Origin: Haematobia irritans
Taxonomy: Eukaryota; Arthropoda; Insecta; Diptera; Muscidae
Direction: 5' to 3'
Length of the DNA: 64,000 bases
Assembly: GCF_050003625.1 (NCBI RefSeq)
Contig: NC_134397.1
Span: forward strand, 272,422,070 to 272,486,069
In this document: positions 34,665 through 46,125 of the stretch, one piece after another
Position numbering within the stretch: the stretch's first letter is position 1
How the letters are laid out: every line of letters begins with the position of its first letter
Program-made: the position numbers and the translations under genes
The notes under the pieces: model-generated
The model's input: only the letters and a program-made list of their open reading frames with translations
Databases searched by the model: none
What the model was told of the DNA's origin: nothing

Positions 34665-35601
34665 AAGGGTGATTTGTTAAGAGCTTGATAACTTTAAAAA
34701 AAAAAAAAAAAACGCATAAAATTTGCAAAATCTCATCGGTTCTTTATTTGAAACGTTAGATTGGTCCATGACATTTACTTTTTGAAGATAATTTCATTTA
34801 AATGTTGACCGCGGCTGCGTCTTAGGTGGTCCATTCGGAAAGTCCAATTTTGGGCAACTTTTTCGAGCATTTCGGCCGGAATAGCCCGAATTTCTTCGGA
34901 AATGTTGTCTTCCAAATCTGGAATAGTTGCTGGCTTATTTCTGTAGACTTTAGACTTGACGTAGCCCCACAAAAAATAGTCTAAAGGCGTCAAATCGCAT
35001 GATCTTGGTGGCCAACTTACCGGTCCATTTCTTGAGATGAATTGTTCTCCGAAGTTTTCCCTCAAAATGGCCATAGAATCGCGAGCTGTGTGGCATGTAG
35101 CGCCATCTTGTTGAAACCACATGTCAACCAAGTTCAGTTCTTCCATTTTTGGCAACAAAAAGTTTGTTAGCATCGAACGATAGCGATCGCCATTCACCGT
35201 AACGTTGCGTCCAACAGCATCTTTGAAAAAATACGGTCCAATGATTCCACCAGCGTACAAACCACACCAAACAGTGCATTTTTCGGGATGCATGGGCAGT
35301 TCTTGAACGGCTTCTGGTTGCTCTTCACTCCAAATGCGGCAATTTTGCTTATTTACGTAGCCATTCAACCAGAAATGAGCCTCATCGCTGAACAAAATTT
35401 GTCGATAAAAAAGCGGATTTTCTGCCAACTTTTCTAGGGCCCATTCACTGAAAATTCGACGTTGTGGCTCGTTAGTAAGTCTATTCATGATGAAATGTCA
35501 AAGCATACTGAGCATCTTTCTCTTTGACACCATGTCTGAAATCCCACGTGATCTGTCAAATACTAATGCATGAAAATCCTAACCTCAAAAGAATCACCCT
35601 T
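34665..35601 (-). mobile_element. DD41D Tc1/mariner-superfamily transposon, internally deleted
   Basis: Left end AAGGGTGATTTGTTAAGAG and right end AAGAATCACCCTT share a short inverted repeat and are flanked by TA (34663-34664, 35602-35603). At 937 bp it is several hundred bp shorter than a full element of this kind. The deletion lies near the start of the transposase gene. Confidence 0.8.
34775..35488 (-). CDS. Transposase catalytic domain lacking the DNA-binding domain (DD41D)
   Basis: An uninterrupted 237-codon frame. It begins MNRLTNE, the expected N-terminus of this transposase type, then jumps directly to PQRRIFSEWALEKLAENPLF, so the whole helix-turn-helix DNA-binding part is removed by an in-frame deletion. 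The catalytic domain is complete: FSDEAHFW (first Asp), WFQQDGATCH (second Asp), and WPPRSCDLTPLDYFLWG (third Asp). Forty-one residues separate the last two aspartates, the spacing of the rosa-like DD41D group. It ends RMDHLRRSRGQHLNEIIFKK. Such a protein could not bind its ends normally. Whether it is expressed, inhibitory or just a young non-autonomous copy cannot be told here. Confidence 0.8.
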   Translation of the reverse strand: MNRLTNEPQRRIFSEWALEKLAENPLFYRQILFSDEAHFWLNGYVNKQNCRIWSEEQPEAVQELPMHPEKCTVWCGLYAGGIIGPYFFKDAVGRNVTVNGDRYRSMLTNFLLPKMEELNLVDMWFQQDGATCHTARDSMAILRENFGEQFISRNGPVSWPPRSCDLTPLDYFLWGYVKSKVYRNKPATIPDLEDNISEEIRAIPAEMLEKVAQNWTFRMDHLRRSRGQHLNEIIFKK

Positions 35602-35954
35602 TATATAAATTTGACTAATAAGGTTTTTTGAAACGAATAGCAATGCCTGCTGGTCGAGTCTATGTTTACCTCAAATTCCTTCTCCCTCTTATAGACAACG
35701 GTATGCTCTGCATCTGAGAGAAGAAAAGTACCACTAAAACATGTGGTATATGTTCGTCAGGGTATACAATTGATCTCTGAACAGACATGTTTAAATCCGT
35801 TACCATCATTTTTAGTACTACAAAGCACCATGGTTCCTGTTGGCCATGCTCGGGCGCCAATTATGAAAACAACGCAATTTTACAGAAATTGATTGGAGTT
35901 TATTATAGTTTTATCATTAAAAGGAGGCTACGATAAGTTTTGAGTGATTGGGTT

Positions 35955-36284
35955 AGGTTAGGTGGCAGCCCGATGTATCAGGCTCACTTAGACTATTCAG
36001 TCCATTGTGATACCACATTGGTGAACTTCTCCCTTATCACTGAGTGCTGCCCAATTCCATGTTAAACTCAATGACAAGGGACCTCCTTTTTATAGCCGAG
36101 TCCGAACGGCGTTCTACATTACAGTGAAACCACTTAGAGAAGCTTTGAAACCCTCAGAAATGTCACCACCATTACTGAGGTGGGATAATCCACAGCTGAA
36201 AAACTTGTTGGTGTTCGGTCGAAGCAGGAATCGAACCCACGACCTTGTATATGCAAGGCGGGCATGCTAACCATTGCACCACGG
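35955..36284 (-). mobile_element. tRNA-derived SINE, complete, with 13-bp duplication
   Basis: Inverted copy: (GGTTA)n tail at the left, GTGGCAGCCCGATGTATCAG, then the B box CAGGAATCGAACCCACGACC and A box GCTAACCATTGCACCACGG at the right. The target duplication GAGTGATTGGGTT is at 35942-35954 and 36285-36297. Confidence 0.85.
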
Positions 36285-36754
36285 GAGTGATTGGGTTGAA
36301 ATGTTCATATGCAAGTTTGCACAAATTTTAATTGTTTGTCCGTTCATCCTAACGGTTGTCGTATATCAATCAAAAGATAACCAATGCGGAAGGAATTAGA
36401 GACAACTGGAATCGTCGATTCATCGTACTGAGGGGAAATTCTAAGACATAATCAATGTATTAAATGGTCGATACTGTTGGTCAAATTCTCAGAGGGGACT
36501 CAACTTCCCGAGAAATATGGAGGGACTCCGTCAAACTAACCTCACCCATAATCCTATTAGTGTAGAATGGACATATTTACATCCTTTAAACATGTAAGCA
36601 ATCCTTTTTCAGAGACCGCCGCATCACGCTGCTGAGAGAAATATTGGAGACATCTTCAATGTTGTAGACGTTAAGTTCATACCTACTGGTCGATTTCCTT
36701 GATGAGACTCAACTTTCTGGGAAAAGTAGAGAGCTTCGTTCGATATAGCCCTGC

Positions 36755-37490
36755 TAATAAAACAATCTGGGCACCCAATCCTAAGATCAATAAAAGCGAT
36801 GACGGACTTAAACTGCACATTCAAAGAATTTGCAATTTATAGTGTATTTCGAGAGTGATCAATCAGAGCCGTCCATTACGTTCATGGCCTTTGGAGCCAA
36901 TAACCTTAGGAGTTTTTAACACCGCCAACGCCTCCAATGCACTTGTTACAAAAAAAATGTGAATAGGCATGTTTAAATGCCTGGATTTGCCGGGATATAA
37001 ATATCTGACCAGATTGTTCAGATTTATCCCTGGATTCATGGAGAGAGTGATCCAGCTAAGAATCGTATAAAACGGCCCTATACCCCGTCACTCTTCGCCA
37101 CCAAATATTCGCTGTTTACAGTGTGGTCAGCAGCAGTATACTAGGCAGCTGAATATGAGACCATAGCGGAATTATCCCAAGATTCTAGAGATCACATTTA
37201 TCACAATACCACATTCAAAACTTCAACATGATGGGTTCTCAGTACGTCTGGTTTAACTTTAAGTGCAGAACAATAACCACCGTGTGCGGAGAAAATCAGA
37301 AAATCTTCCTATTTTCTCCGAGGAGGCACCTTTCATTCTGGGAAAGGCTATGATTGTTGTACACTTTATAGAACGCGAAGTTCAGCGTTACCAATATTAA
37401 TCCCGTGTTTGAATATGACTACCACAGCATTGTAGGAATGAGACCTCCCACAGCAGACTACGGTTCAACTAAAATCAGGCTACTACAACT
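36755..37490. repeat. Unknown repeat family J, copy 2
   Basis: Shares more than 700 bp in the same order with the copy at 38108-38935 (CTGGGCACCCAATCCTAAGA, GTCCATTACGTTCATGGCC, CACTTGTT, GGCAGCTGAATATGAG, ACAACTGAAGC). No reading frame of a known protein. Confidence 0.65.
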
Positions 37491-37569
37491 GAAGCTATAT
37501 GTGCTTCGATTTTGATTCAAGCTAAATGCTCAAAAGCTCAATTAAATGGATGATAGCTATACAACAACA

Positions 37570-38098
37570 GCCATCCGTGGTGCAATGGTTAGCATGCCCG
37601 CCTTGCATACACAAGGTCGTGGGTTCGATTCTTGCTTCGACCGAACATCAAAAAGTTTTTCAGCGGTGGATTATCTCACCTCAGTAATGCCGGTGACATG
37701 CCCGCCTTGCATACACAAGGTCGTGGGTTCGATTCCTGCTTCGACCGAACACCAAAAAGTTTTTCAGCGGTGGATTATCTCACCTCAGTAATGCTGGTGA
37801 CATTTCTGAGTGTTTCAAAGCTTCTCTAAGTGGTTTCACTGCAATGTGGAAAGCCGTTCGGACTCGGCTATAAAAAAGAGGTCCATTGTCATTGAGCTTA
37901 ACATAGAATCGGGCAGCACTCAGTGATAAGAGAGAAGTTCACCAATGTGGTATCACAATTGACTGAATAGTCTAAGTGAGCCTGATACATCGGGCTGCCA
38001 CCTAACCTAACCTAACCTAACCTAACCTAACCTAACCTAACCTAACCTAACCTAACCTAACCTAACCTAACCTAACCTAACCTAACCTCACCTAACCT
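37570..38098 (+). mobile_element. SINE with duplicated head and long (CCTAA)n tail
   Basis: The tRNA-like head GTGGTGCAATGGTTAGCATG is followed by an internal tandem duplication with 104-bp offset starting ATGCCCGCCTTGCATACACA (37594 and 37698), which gives two B boxes. The tail from 38001 is about twenty CCTAA units with one variant (CCTCA). Confidence 0.85.
38001..38096. repeat. (CCTAA)n array
   Basis: Roughly twenty copies of CCTAA, the complement of TTAGG. It directly continues the SINE 3' end GGGCTGCCAC, so it is the SINE tail, not a telomere. Confidence 0.9.
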
Positions 38099-38107
38099 AA
38101 TCACACC

Positions 38108-38935
38108 ATCTGGGCACCCAATCCTAAGATCAACATAAGCGATGACGGACTCAAACTGCACATTCAAAGAATTTACAATTTATAGTGTGTTTCGAGAGTG
38201 ATCAATCTGAGCCGTCCATTAAGTTCATGGCCTTGGAGCCAATAACCTCAGGAGTTTTTAACACCAGCAACGCCTCCAATGCACTTGTTCCAATAAAATG
38301 AATCCAGAGATAAATCTGAACAGTATAGTCAGATATTTCTATCTCGGCAAATCCAGGCATTTAAACATGCCTATTCAATGTTTAAAAGCCTGGATTTGCC
38401 GGGATATGTGGTCGGCTGCAGTATAGGCAGCTGAATATGAGGCCATACCGGGATTAATCCAATATACTAGAGATCACATTGGGCATCCTTGTGAGGCCAT
38501 CGGCCAGTGCTAAAATAAACAATGTCTGTTCCTTTATGCTTGTAATTTACTTATAAGTATAAATATGAAATAAATAAATAAATAAACAATGTCTGTAAAT
38601 AACAATCATGTTTATCACAATACCACATTTAAAACTTCAACATGATCTGTCTTCAGTACCACTGGTTAATCTTTAAGTGCAGAACAATAACCACCGTGTG
38701 GGGAGAAAATCCGAAAATCGTCCTATTTTCTCCGAGGAGGCGCCATCTTGCGGATAGACTTCCACCTTCTGGGAAAGGCTATGATTGTTGTACACTTTCT
38801 AGAGCGCGAAGTTCAGCGTTACCAATATTAATCCCGTGCTTGAATACGACTACCACAACATTGTAGGAATGAGACCTCCAACAGCAGACTAGGGTTCAAC
38901 TAAAATCAGGCTACTACAACTGAATAAACACCAAC
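38108..38935. repeat. Unknown repeat family J, copy 3, with local inversion
   Basis: Closely matches 36755-37490. The section 38295-38375 is inverted relative to that copy and is followed by the same sequence in normal orientation, making a hairpin (arms 38341-38366 and 38379-38405 around GGCAAATCCAGGC / GCCTGGATTTGCC). An AAATAA run is near 38565. Confidence 0.65.
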
Positions 38936-39776
38936 GAATCCAACATGAATAGCAACATGTCCGGTGAATGATCTATACTCGTATGTAATTTAGGGCTATA
39001 TGTGCTTCATGCTGAATGCTCAAAAGCTATACAACAACAGCACGAACAAATCTCATAATTGATGTTCCATTTTGTCTATGATCGGGCGCCAATTATGAAA
39101 AACTTAAGGCTACTGAAAAAAAATCTATTCAAATATATTGACGAAGTCTTCTGAGGCTTTTTAAAGAGTCATCGTACGGCCAAAGTTACCATTCTCGTCT
39201 TCCATGCAAAGGGTCATGAATTGAATTCCAGTACTAATTGATAAAGAAAAGTTCATCAGGTGTGGTATCACTGAGCGTTTAATTGTGAACCAAGAAATTT
39301 TTAAAAAAATTTAGCCAATGGAATGTAGTCATGGGCATAACGAAAAGAAAGTTCATTAAGACAATGAAAATTTTCATAAATAACAAAGTATGCACTATTT
39401 TATTCATTAGTACAAAAATCATATGAAACATTTTATTGTATTTATGACATTTTTTGGTTGGATCAATCTTAATGAAAATTTCATTAACATTATGCAGTTT
39501 TTTTTATCAGTACACTATGACCTAAGTAAAAGCTGTTTGAACGGTACTCATCATTATCTCATATATTGTTTTGTCCATGTTTGGGCGCCAGTTTTGGAAA
39601 CAGTTATTTTACTGTAAAATTAATTTGCCAACATCGATTTGCATGAAGTCTGAACCGAGTAATATTGTGACTCAAAAATATTGTAAAATCATGAGATCGG
39701 TTTTTCGATTAATATGTAAGCTTATATTGAAAGACCTTGAAAGAATCATTGATATATTGACATTTAATTAACCTCG

Positions 39777-39915
39777 GTCATAAAAAGTGAGTCTCGTGAC
39801 ATTGAGCTAAATGTGGAATCGGGTAACGCTCAATGATAAGAAAGAAGTTTTCCAATGTGGATAGACTAAGTGAGCCTAAAATAAAGGACTGCCATTATAC
39901 TTAACCTAGCTTATC
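39777..39915 (+). mobile_element. SINE 3' fragment, degenerate
   Basis: CATTGAGCTAAATGTGGAAT, GATAAGAAAGAAGTT and TAAGTGAGCC with a terminal TTAACCTAGC match the last third of the SINE. Confidence 0.55.
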
Positions 39916-39919
39916 TGAT

Positions 39920-42005
39920 GAATTCAGCACATGTAGTGATCTTCGAAAAATATATTCTTCCATAGGAAAACTCCCTTTCGGAAGCTGTATAATAATTGCA
40001 AACCACAGAGAGACGAACATTGCTAAATATTTTTCGAATTTCACCAAGTCGTTTGCTTATATCCAACTTTCTGATGCAAATCTTGATACTTAGTTCAAAT
40101 CTTAGGTGGCAAATCTTCCATCTGGGCTTTGTCCAATTTGGTTTCTCACGCCATATCCTTTATAATTCACTTATTTGAATCCTACTTACCTTAAGGATAT
40201 ATATTTCTCTAAACTTACTACCCAACTTTTGGCCACAGATTAAACAAAAATAGCTCATAACAAAAACAAATTACTTGTTCAATTCTTTGAATTATTTTCT
40301 TAGAGATTTCAAACCGTGCCAAGCCAAGAAATGAAATGAAGTTGGTTTCCATTCGTTTCATTTCAAATACACAAACTAATTAATTATGAATCGTTATCAA
40401 ACAAAACGCGGAAAAAAAGTTAAAAGACATTGTCCTGTGGAAAGAAAAATTAGAGAAGAGCACACAAAGTTTGAGTCAACTGCATAATTTGTTTGGAAAA
40501 CTAAATCATTTTGCCGTTGTCTGGTTTGTCAGGCTGGTATTCTTTGTTAGCGTTCTGTTTTTTCGTTCGCCTTTGTTTTGGACGTTGTGAACTTGCAGCA
40601 CATCTAGCTTATTTCAATTCAATCACAAACCTAACTAACTCTTCCCAGCTGTCAGTTTTTCCCATGACTTCTTGTCTATCTCCTGCCTTCTCACTTTACA
40701 TTATGTTCATTATTCTTTTGAAAAGCATAGAGGGCAAGAAGAGAAACGCCACCAAGCCACGTTATTGTGCTGGAAACAAATCAAAGACCACACAATGGCG
40801 TTGGGCGCCAATTATGATGGCCAGCCCTATAATGTTTTATTCAATTATTTCATTATTATGCTTTACAAAACTGCTTAACTATGCAAATATGAAAATGTCC
40901 CAAAAAATCCAAAGGAAACTTAGACCAGGCTCAGTTAAACAGTCAAGAGCAAGCAAATTACAAACACCAATGACCAACCAACCAACCAACCAGCCAACCA
41001 TCCATCCATCCAGCCGTCCATCTAGCAGTTCTCCTATTAAGTTCAGTTCAGTTATCAGACCAACCATTCAACCGAACCTTCAACATCTGCTGCTGCTGCC
41101 GTTGTCGCCGTTTCACCTACTTTTCATGCAGCTTTCAAGTCCTTAGACCAAAGCGTTACGTCATTATACAGAACCAAGCAGTAATGAAAAAGCGACATCG
41201 ATGGCCCAAAGCTTGATGGGAAGAAGGACTTGAAAAACAGGGTGGAAGAAATTATAATCCTTAAGACAGAAATAGCCCAAACTATCTGGCTTGCTTAGCT
41301 GAAGGCTATGCTTTGTGTTGGTTGGTGCATTCCATGCACCAGCACCATTGGCACCATCCCACTTGAACACCAATGTTCATTGCCTTTTAGTTTTGCTTCA
41401 CCAACTCCACTTTGGTCACACTGATCCTATTGTTTTACTTGGAAGTCCTAACAATGCCTGGCAAATCTCATAGAAAATAACTCCTCAAAGCGACAGCAAC
41501 ATCAGTAGCACCGAGAAAGTTTTCTTAAGTTTTTGCATAAAATTTAAGATTTCTCATCCTTCAGCAAGCAAATGGAAACATGCAACACCATAATGCTAGG
41601 AAGAGTCGGGAAACAGAAATAATTAATCTTGCAAATGAGACTTAAGACGTCCATAGCATTAAAGTGAAAAATCTGAAACTTAAAGTATTTGGACTTTCTA
41701 AAACTTTTGCAACTGATTAGTGAACAATTTTTGGGTGATCCCTAAAAAATGGATTGTATTAATTTGAGTTGATTTGAAATATGTTAGAAGAGATCTAGGA
41801 AATGGTAGAATGTAAATTTCATTAATTGCAGAATTATTTAGAAGATGACATCAGTTACTAAACAATCGGGTTGTTATTTTCTTCGATAGGAAAATGCAAA
41901 GAAGAAATATTTAATTTAGGATTTTTTAGAATAGTTCATATCATGGGATTCCAAACTCGGAAAACAAAAAATTTCTTCGGGACCCTTCGAAGCAAGAAGG
42001 GGCCA
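39920..42005. other. No supported gene; ACC(A/C)-type simple repeat
   Basis: Contains an (ACCA)/(ATCC) simple run at 40974-41010. The longest frame, 211 codons from 40511, is low-complexity in its second half and resembles no family I know. No repeat family recognised. Confidence 0.4.
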
Positions 42006-42009
42006 AGTA

Positions 42010-42385
42010 AGGACAAGCGTATATCGCCAAAAGTTCAAACAAAGTAAAAGTCTCAGACCCCATAAAGTCTATATATTCTGGGTCGTGGAACAAATTTGAT
42101 TCGATCTAGTCTTGTCCGTCCATCTGTCTTTGCAATCACTCCAACTTCTAAACGAAACCAGCTATCGACTTAAAAATTGACACAAGTTGATGTAGGTCAG
42201 CTGATATTGCAAATGAACCATATAAGATGACTTTTAGGTATAGCTCCCATATTACCGATTTGACATCAGAATTTGGATGTTAGTATATGCTCACTAACAA
42301 CTATGAAAAAAATGTTCGATATCGGTTCATAAAAATTTATAAACCCCATGTAAACCGATCCATAGATTTGTCTTTGGGATGTTTT
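42010..42385 (+). mobile_element. DINE-1-like 5' fragment, type A
   Basis: CATAAAGTCTATATATTCTG, TCTTGTCCGTCCATCTGTC and AAACGAAACCAGCTATCGAC correspond to the type-A leader (compare 50030-50130 inverted). One partial 153-bp unit follows, with GTAAACCGATCCATAGATTT. Confidence 0.6.
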
Positions 42386-42516
42386 AGTATCACCTTACTC
42401 TCTAAAATGTCCCAGGCGCAAAAGTCCATTGGATTGAAATTCCAAAATTTTTAATTTAGGAATTTCTATTCTTAATGGAAACCACATTCCACAGATTTCA
42501 ACATAATCGTTTTTAT

Positions 42517-43924
42517 ACCCACCACCATAGAATGGTGACGGGGGTATAATAAGTTTGTCATTCCGTTTGTAACACATCTAAATATTGATTTCCGACTACA
42601 TAAAGTATATATATTCTTGATCAGGGAGAAATTCTAAGACGATATAACGATGTCCGTCTGTCTGTATGTTGTAATCACGCTACAGTCTTCAATAATGAAG
42701 CAATCGTGCTGAAATTTTGCTCAAACTCGTCTTTTGTCTGCAGGCAGGTCAAGTTCGAAGATGGGCTATATCGGTTCAGGTTTTGATATAGTCCCCATAT
42801 AAACCGACCTCCCGATTTGGGGTCTTGGGCTTATAGAAATCGTAGTTTTTATGCAATTTGACTGAAATTTGAAATCTAGAGGTATTTTATGACCATAAAG
42901 AGGTGTGCCAAAAATGGTGAGTATCGGTCCATGTTTTGGTATAGCCCCCATATAGACCGATCTCCCGATTTTACTTCTTGGGCTTATAGAAACCGCAGTT
43001 TTTATTCAATTTACCTGAAATTGGAAATCTGGAGGTATTGTAGGACCACAAATACGTGTGCCAAAAATTTTGAGTATCGGTCCATGTTTTGGTATGGTCC
43101 CCATATAAACGACCTCCCGATTAGGGGTCTTGGGCTTATAGAAACCGTAGTTTTTACTAATTTGTCTGAAATTGGAAATCTAGAGGTATTTTAGGACCAT
43201 AAAGAGGTGTGCCGAAAATGGTGAGTATCGGTCCATATTTTGGTATAGCCCCCATATAGACCAATTTCCCGATTTTACTTCTTGGGCTTCTAGAATCCGA
43301 AGTTTTTATCCTCTTTGCCTGAAATTGGAAATCTAGAGGTATTTTCGGGTCATAAAGAGGTGTGCCGAAAACGGTGATTATCGGCCCATATTTTAGTATA
43401 GCCCCCATAAGAACGATCTCCTGATTTAACTTCTTGGGTTTTTGGAAACCGTAGTTTTTATCTGATTTGCCTGAAATTGTAAATATTCTGGTATTTTAGG
43501 CTCAGAAAAACGTGTATCGGATTAAGTTTTTATCGGTCCATTTGGTAATGCCTCCATATAGACCGACTTCACTTCTTGAGGGTGTAGAAGGCGCACTGAT
43601 CATGAAAATTGCTTGAAACTCAATGTAAAATTTCCAGATTTTACTTCTACAGATTTAAGATTTCAAATCAAGACGTTATTTTACAATTTTCTTCCACACT
43701 TACAAGAGATGTTAATGATTCCTCTAAAACTCAAACAAAAATGGTTCTTATAAATCCAAAATCTGATATAGTCCTCATAGGTGAAATCTTTAAATTTATC
43801 TTCGGGAAGTGTCCTCAAGTCCTCAAGCCCTCCTGAAATTTCAAAGGAAACCCTAATATTTGGTTCATGGTGGTGGGTATTTAAGATTCGGCCCGGCCGA
43901 ACTTAGTGCTGTATATACTTGTTT
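42517..43924 (+). mobile_element. DINE-1/Helentron-like element, type C, both ends present
   Basis: Starts TTTTATACCCACCACCATAG with a stem to GGGGGTATA, then AAGTTTGTCATTCCGTTTGT, CATAAAGTATATATATTCTTG and GATGTCCGTCTGTCTGTA, closely like Drosophila INE-1/DINE-1. About six 153-bp units follow (AGGTGTGCC anchors near 42901, 43054, 43205 and 43358). It ends CATGGTGGTGGGTATTTAAG, a TTCGGCCCGGCCGAA hairpin and CTTGTTT. ATACCCACCACCAT and ATGGTGGTGGGTAT are perfect subterminal inverted repeats. No protein is encoded. Confidence 0.8.
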
Positions 43925-43929
43925 ATGTT

Positions 43930-44571
43930 TGATTTTTCGTTTCATAACTTTTGATGAGACATGGATCCACCACTATACTCCAGGGACAAAAGAACAATCC
44001 AAACAATGGACTGAAGCTGGAGGAAGTGCCCAAAAGAAGGCAAAAACAATTCAATCGGCTGGTAAGGTTATGGCAACGGTTTTTTTGGAACTTAAAAAAT
44101 AAATTCAGAGTACTATTGCAACCTTATGGATCAATTAAATGTACAAATTCGAAAAAAACGTCCTGGCTTACAACTCAGAAAAATAATTTTTCATCAAGAC
44201 AACGCACCAGCGCAGAAGAGTGTTCTAACAATGGCTAAAATCAACGAATTAAATTACGAGTTACTTGACCACCCATCTTATTCTCCTGATTTAGCACCCA
44301 GTGACTTTTACTTGTTCCCAAATCCAAAAAAAATTCCTTGCTGGGAAGCGTTTTACCTCAAATGAAGATGCAATTACAGTTTTAAACCACTATTTTGAAG
44401 AGCTTGAGGAAAACTATTTTAATCAAGGGATAGAATTGCTAGAAAAGCGTTGGACTAAGTATATTGACATTTCAGGAGATTATATTGAAAAATAAAAATA
44501 TTTTTGAAAAACTAACTATTCTCTTTCATTGATAGGCTAAGAAGTTTCCGAACCGCCCTCGTATATATTGT
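43930..44571 (+). pseudogene. mariner transposase, 3' half (DD34D)
   Basis: Starts abruptly at RFITFDETWIHHYTPGTKEQ (first catalytic Asp), with QSAGKVMATVF next and a frameshift near 44080. A second frame gives KIIFHQDNAPAQKSVLTMAK and SYSPDLAPSDFYLFP. Thirty-four residues separate those aspartates. Another shift near 44335 precedes the end NQGIELLEKRWTKYIDISGD. The 3' inverted repeat AAGTTTCCGAACCGCCCTCG ends at 44571, followed by TA. All three Asp survive. The 5' half is missing: the sequence abuts the DINE-like 3' end at 43924. Confidence 0.8.
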
Positions 44572-44574
44572 TAG

Positions 44575-45555
44575 TTATCCAGGTAGCGCCTTATAACCAT
44601 AGTTTTAGGCGATGCCACATCAAAGCAGGTTTCCCTTTGACCGGGATCCCAAGAAATCCGAACAAATTCCCGCTTTCCCGGGAATGGAAAAAAATCCGGG
44701 GAAAAACAAAACCCTAATTGGTACATATTTACAGTATGATTTTTTACATATATAGGCAATGGACTTTGTTAGATTTAGCATAACACCATAACATTTCTTC
44801 AATGTACCAACAAAATCAATATAACGTAAAAATTCATTGCCCGATTTTCTTATTTTTCCATTACACCATACAAAAATTCTTTGTTTGTCGACTTATCTGT
44901 AAGTCCTTTGTAGATCATGTCATTGCTGAATTATAGATTTTCAGGCCTCTAGTTTTTGTTCTTTATGGCTTTCTGTTTTTCCTCTGTTTTTTAACTCTCC
45001 TTGAAAATCCTAATTTAAGACTCAAAACTACAATTTAACTAATCCTTAAAACCGTTTGTCATTCCCAAAGTACTGTGGAGGCCAAAAAAGCATTGCATAG
45101 TCATACATTACACCCTACTTTTTGTGGTGTCGGATTGGAGGAGCCGATTTAAAATATGGCTCATTCAACAACCGGCAGTGTAACTACCTGCTGATGTCTT
45201 TGTCAACCCAAGAAGTGTTGGTAGTAGTCATTTACTTTATGTTTATGTTGTTTAAGAGTTGGTATTTTTTTCTCTCTCGCTCATTTCATTCAGAGTCCTT
45301 TGGTGTTTTGTGGAAATTTTCTTTCCATTTCGATTGACAAAGACAAGACACAACTTGGCATTCACACTTAACAAAACTGCTCAACTCCAAAAGACAAACA
45401 CCTAAAAAATCTAAAAAAGCCAAGACAGTCCAAGAAACTGAAAAAAGTGAAAGAAGTAAAAATTGAAGAATAAACACCAGTGTAGAAGAAAACTCAAATG
45501 TTGCAAACAACTTGAAACCACATCACATTTCCAACATGCTATTGCCAAATGTTGT
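44575..45555. other. No gene seen
   Basis: AT-rich sequence without recognisable coding or repeat content between two mariner elements. Confidence 0.4.
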
Positions 45556-46043
45556 TTGTACGAGGGTTGCCTTTTATATTTGGAAGGACTGAGCAATCCT
45601 AGTGTTACAATTTGCCAACTGAAAGCTTTATTGCAAAACCGAGGTCGTGGTACACTCCAAGACGAATTTCATCAAGGTCGTCCTAAATCAGTTTTAATTG
45701 CGGAAAACCATTGATGATGCGCGTCGAATGATCCTCATGTAACCTATCATGAGATTGAGACAACTTTAGACATTAGTGGGACCATATTATATTCAATGTT
45801 GTATGAACATTTGTCCGTCAATTTTTTTCGCGTTGGATCTCTCACAATTTGTCAATCACTCAGAAAAAGGATCGCGTCGATTGGTCCAACAAATCCTTGC
45901 TTTGGAAAAACTGGACATGTCGCATTCATACCACTATAACAACGCTGAACAGTAAATTCTCAGTGGTTCCCAAGCATAGGTTTGTCAGTTGTCTTCAGGA
46001 AAACCAACAATCGAACACGGATCACTCTTTTATCTCGGCAATG

Positions 46044-46125
46044 TTCAAGTTCACCAATGTGGTGTCACAACGGACTGAAAAGTCTAAGTGAGCCTGATAC
46101 GTCGGGCTGCCACCTAACCTAACCT
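46044..46125 (+). mobile_element. 5'-truncated SINE with 14-bp duplication
   Basis: Only the last ~80 bp of the SINE (TTCACCAATGTGGTGTCACA to CCTAACC). TTATCTCGGCAATG occurs just before (46030-46043) and just after (46126-46139). Truncation with a long target duplication fits LINE-driven retrotransposition. Confidence 0.85.

Noticed and set aside
37999..38098. Telomere-like (CCTAA)n
   Set aside because: It is directly attached to a SINE 3' end, and shorter versions end the other SINE copies.
40511..41146. 211-codon open frame
   Set aside because: No homology recognised. The second half is read through a simple repeat (NQPTNQPT) and leucine runs, there is no exon structure, and other frames in the area are also open.
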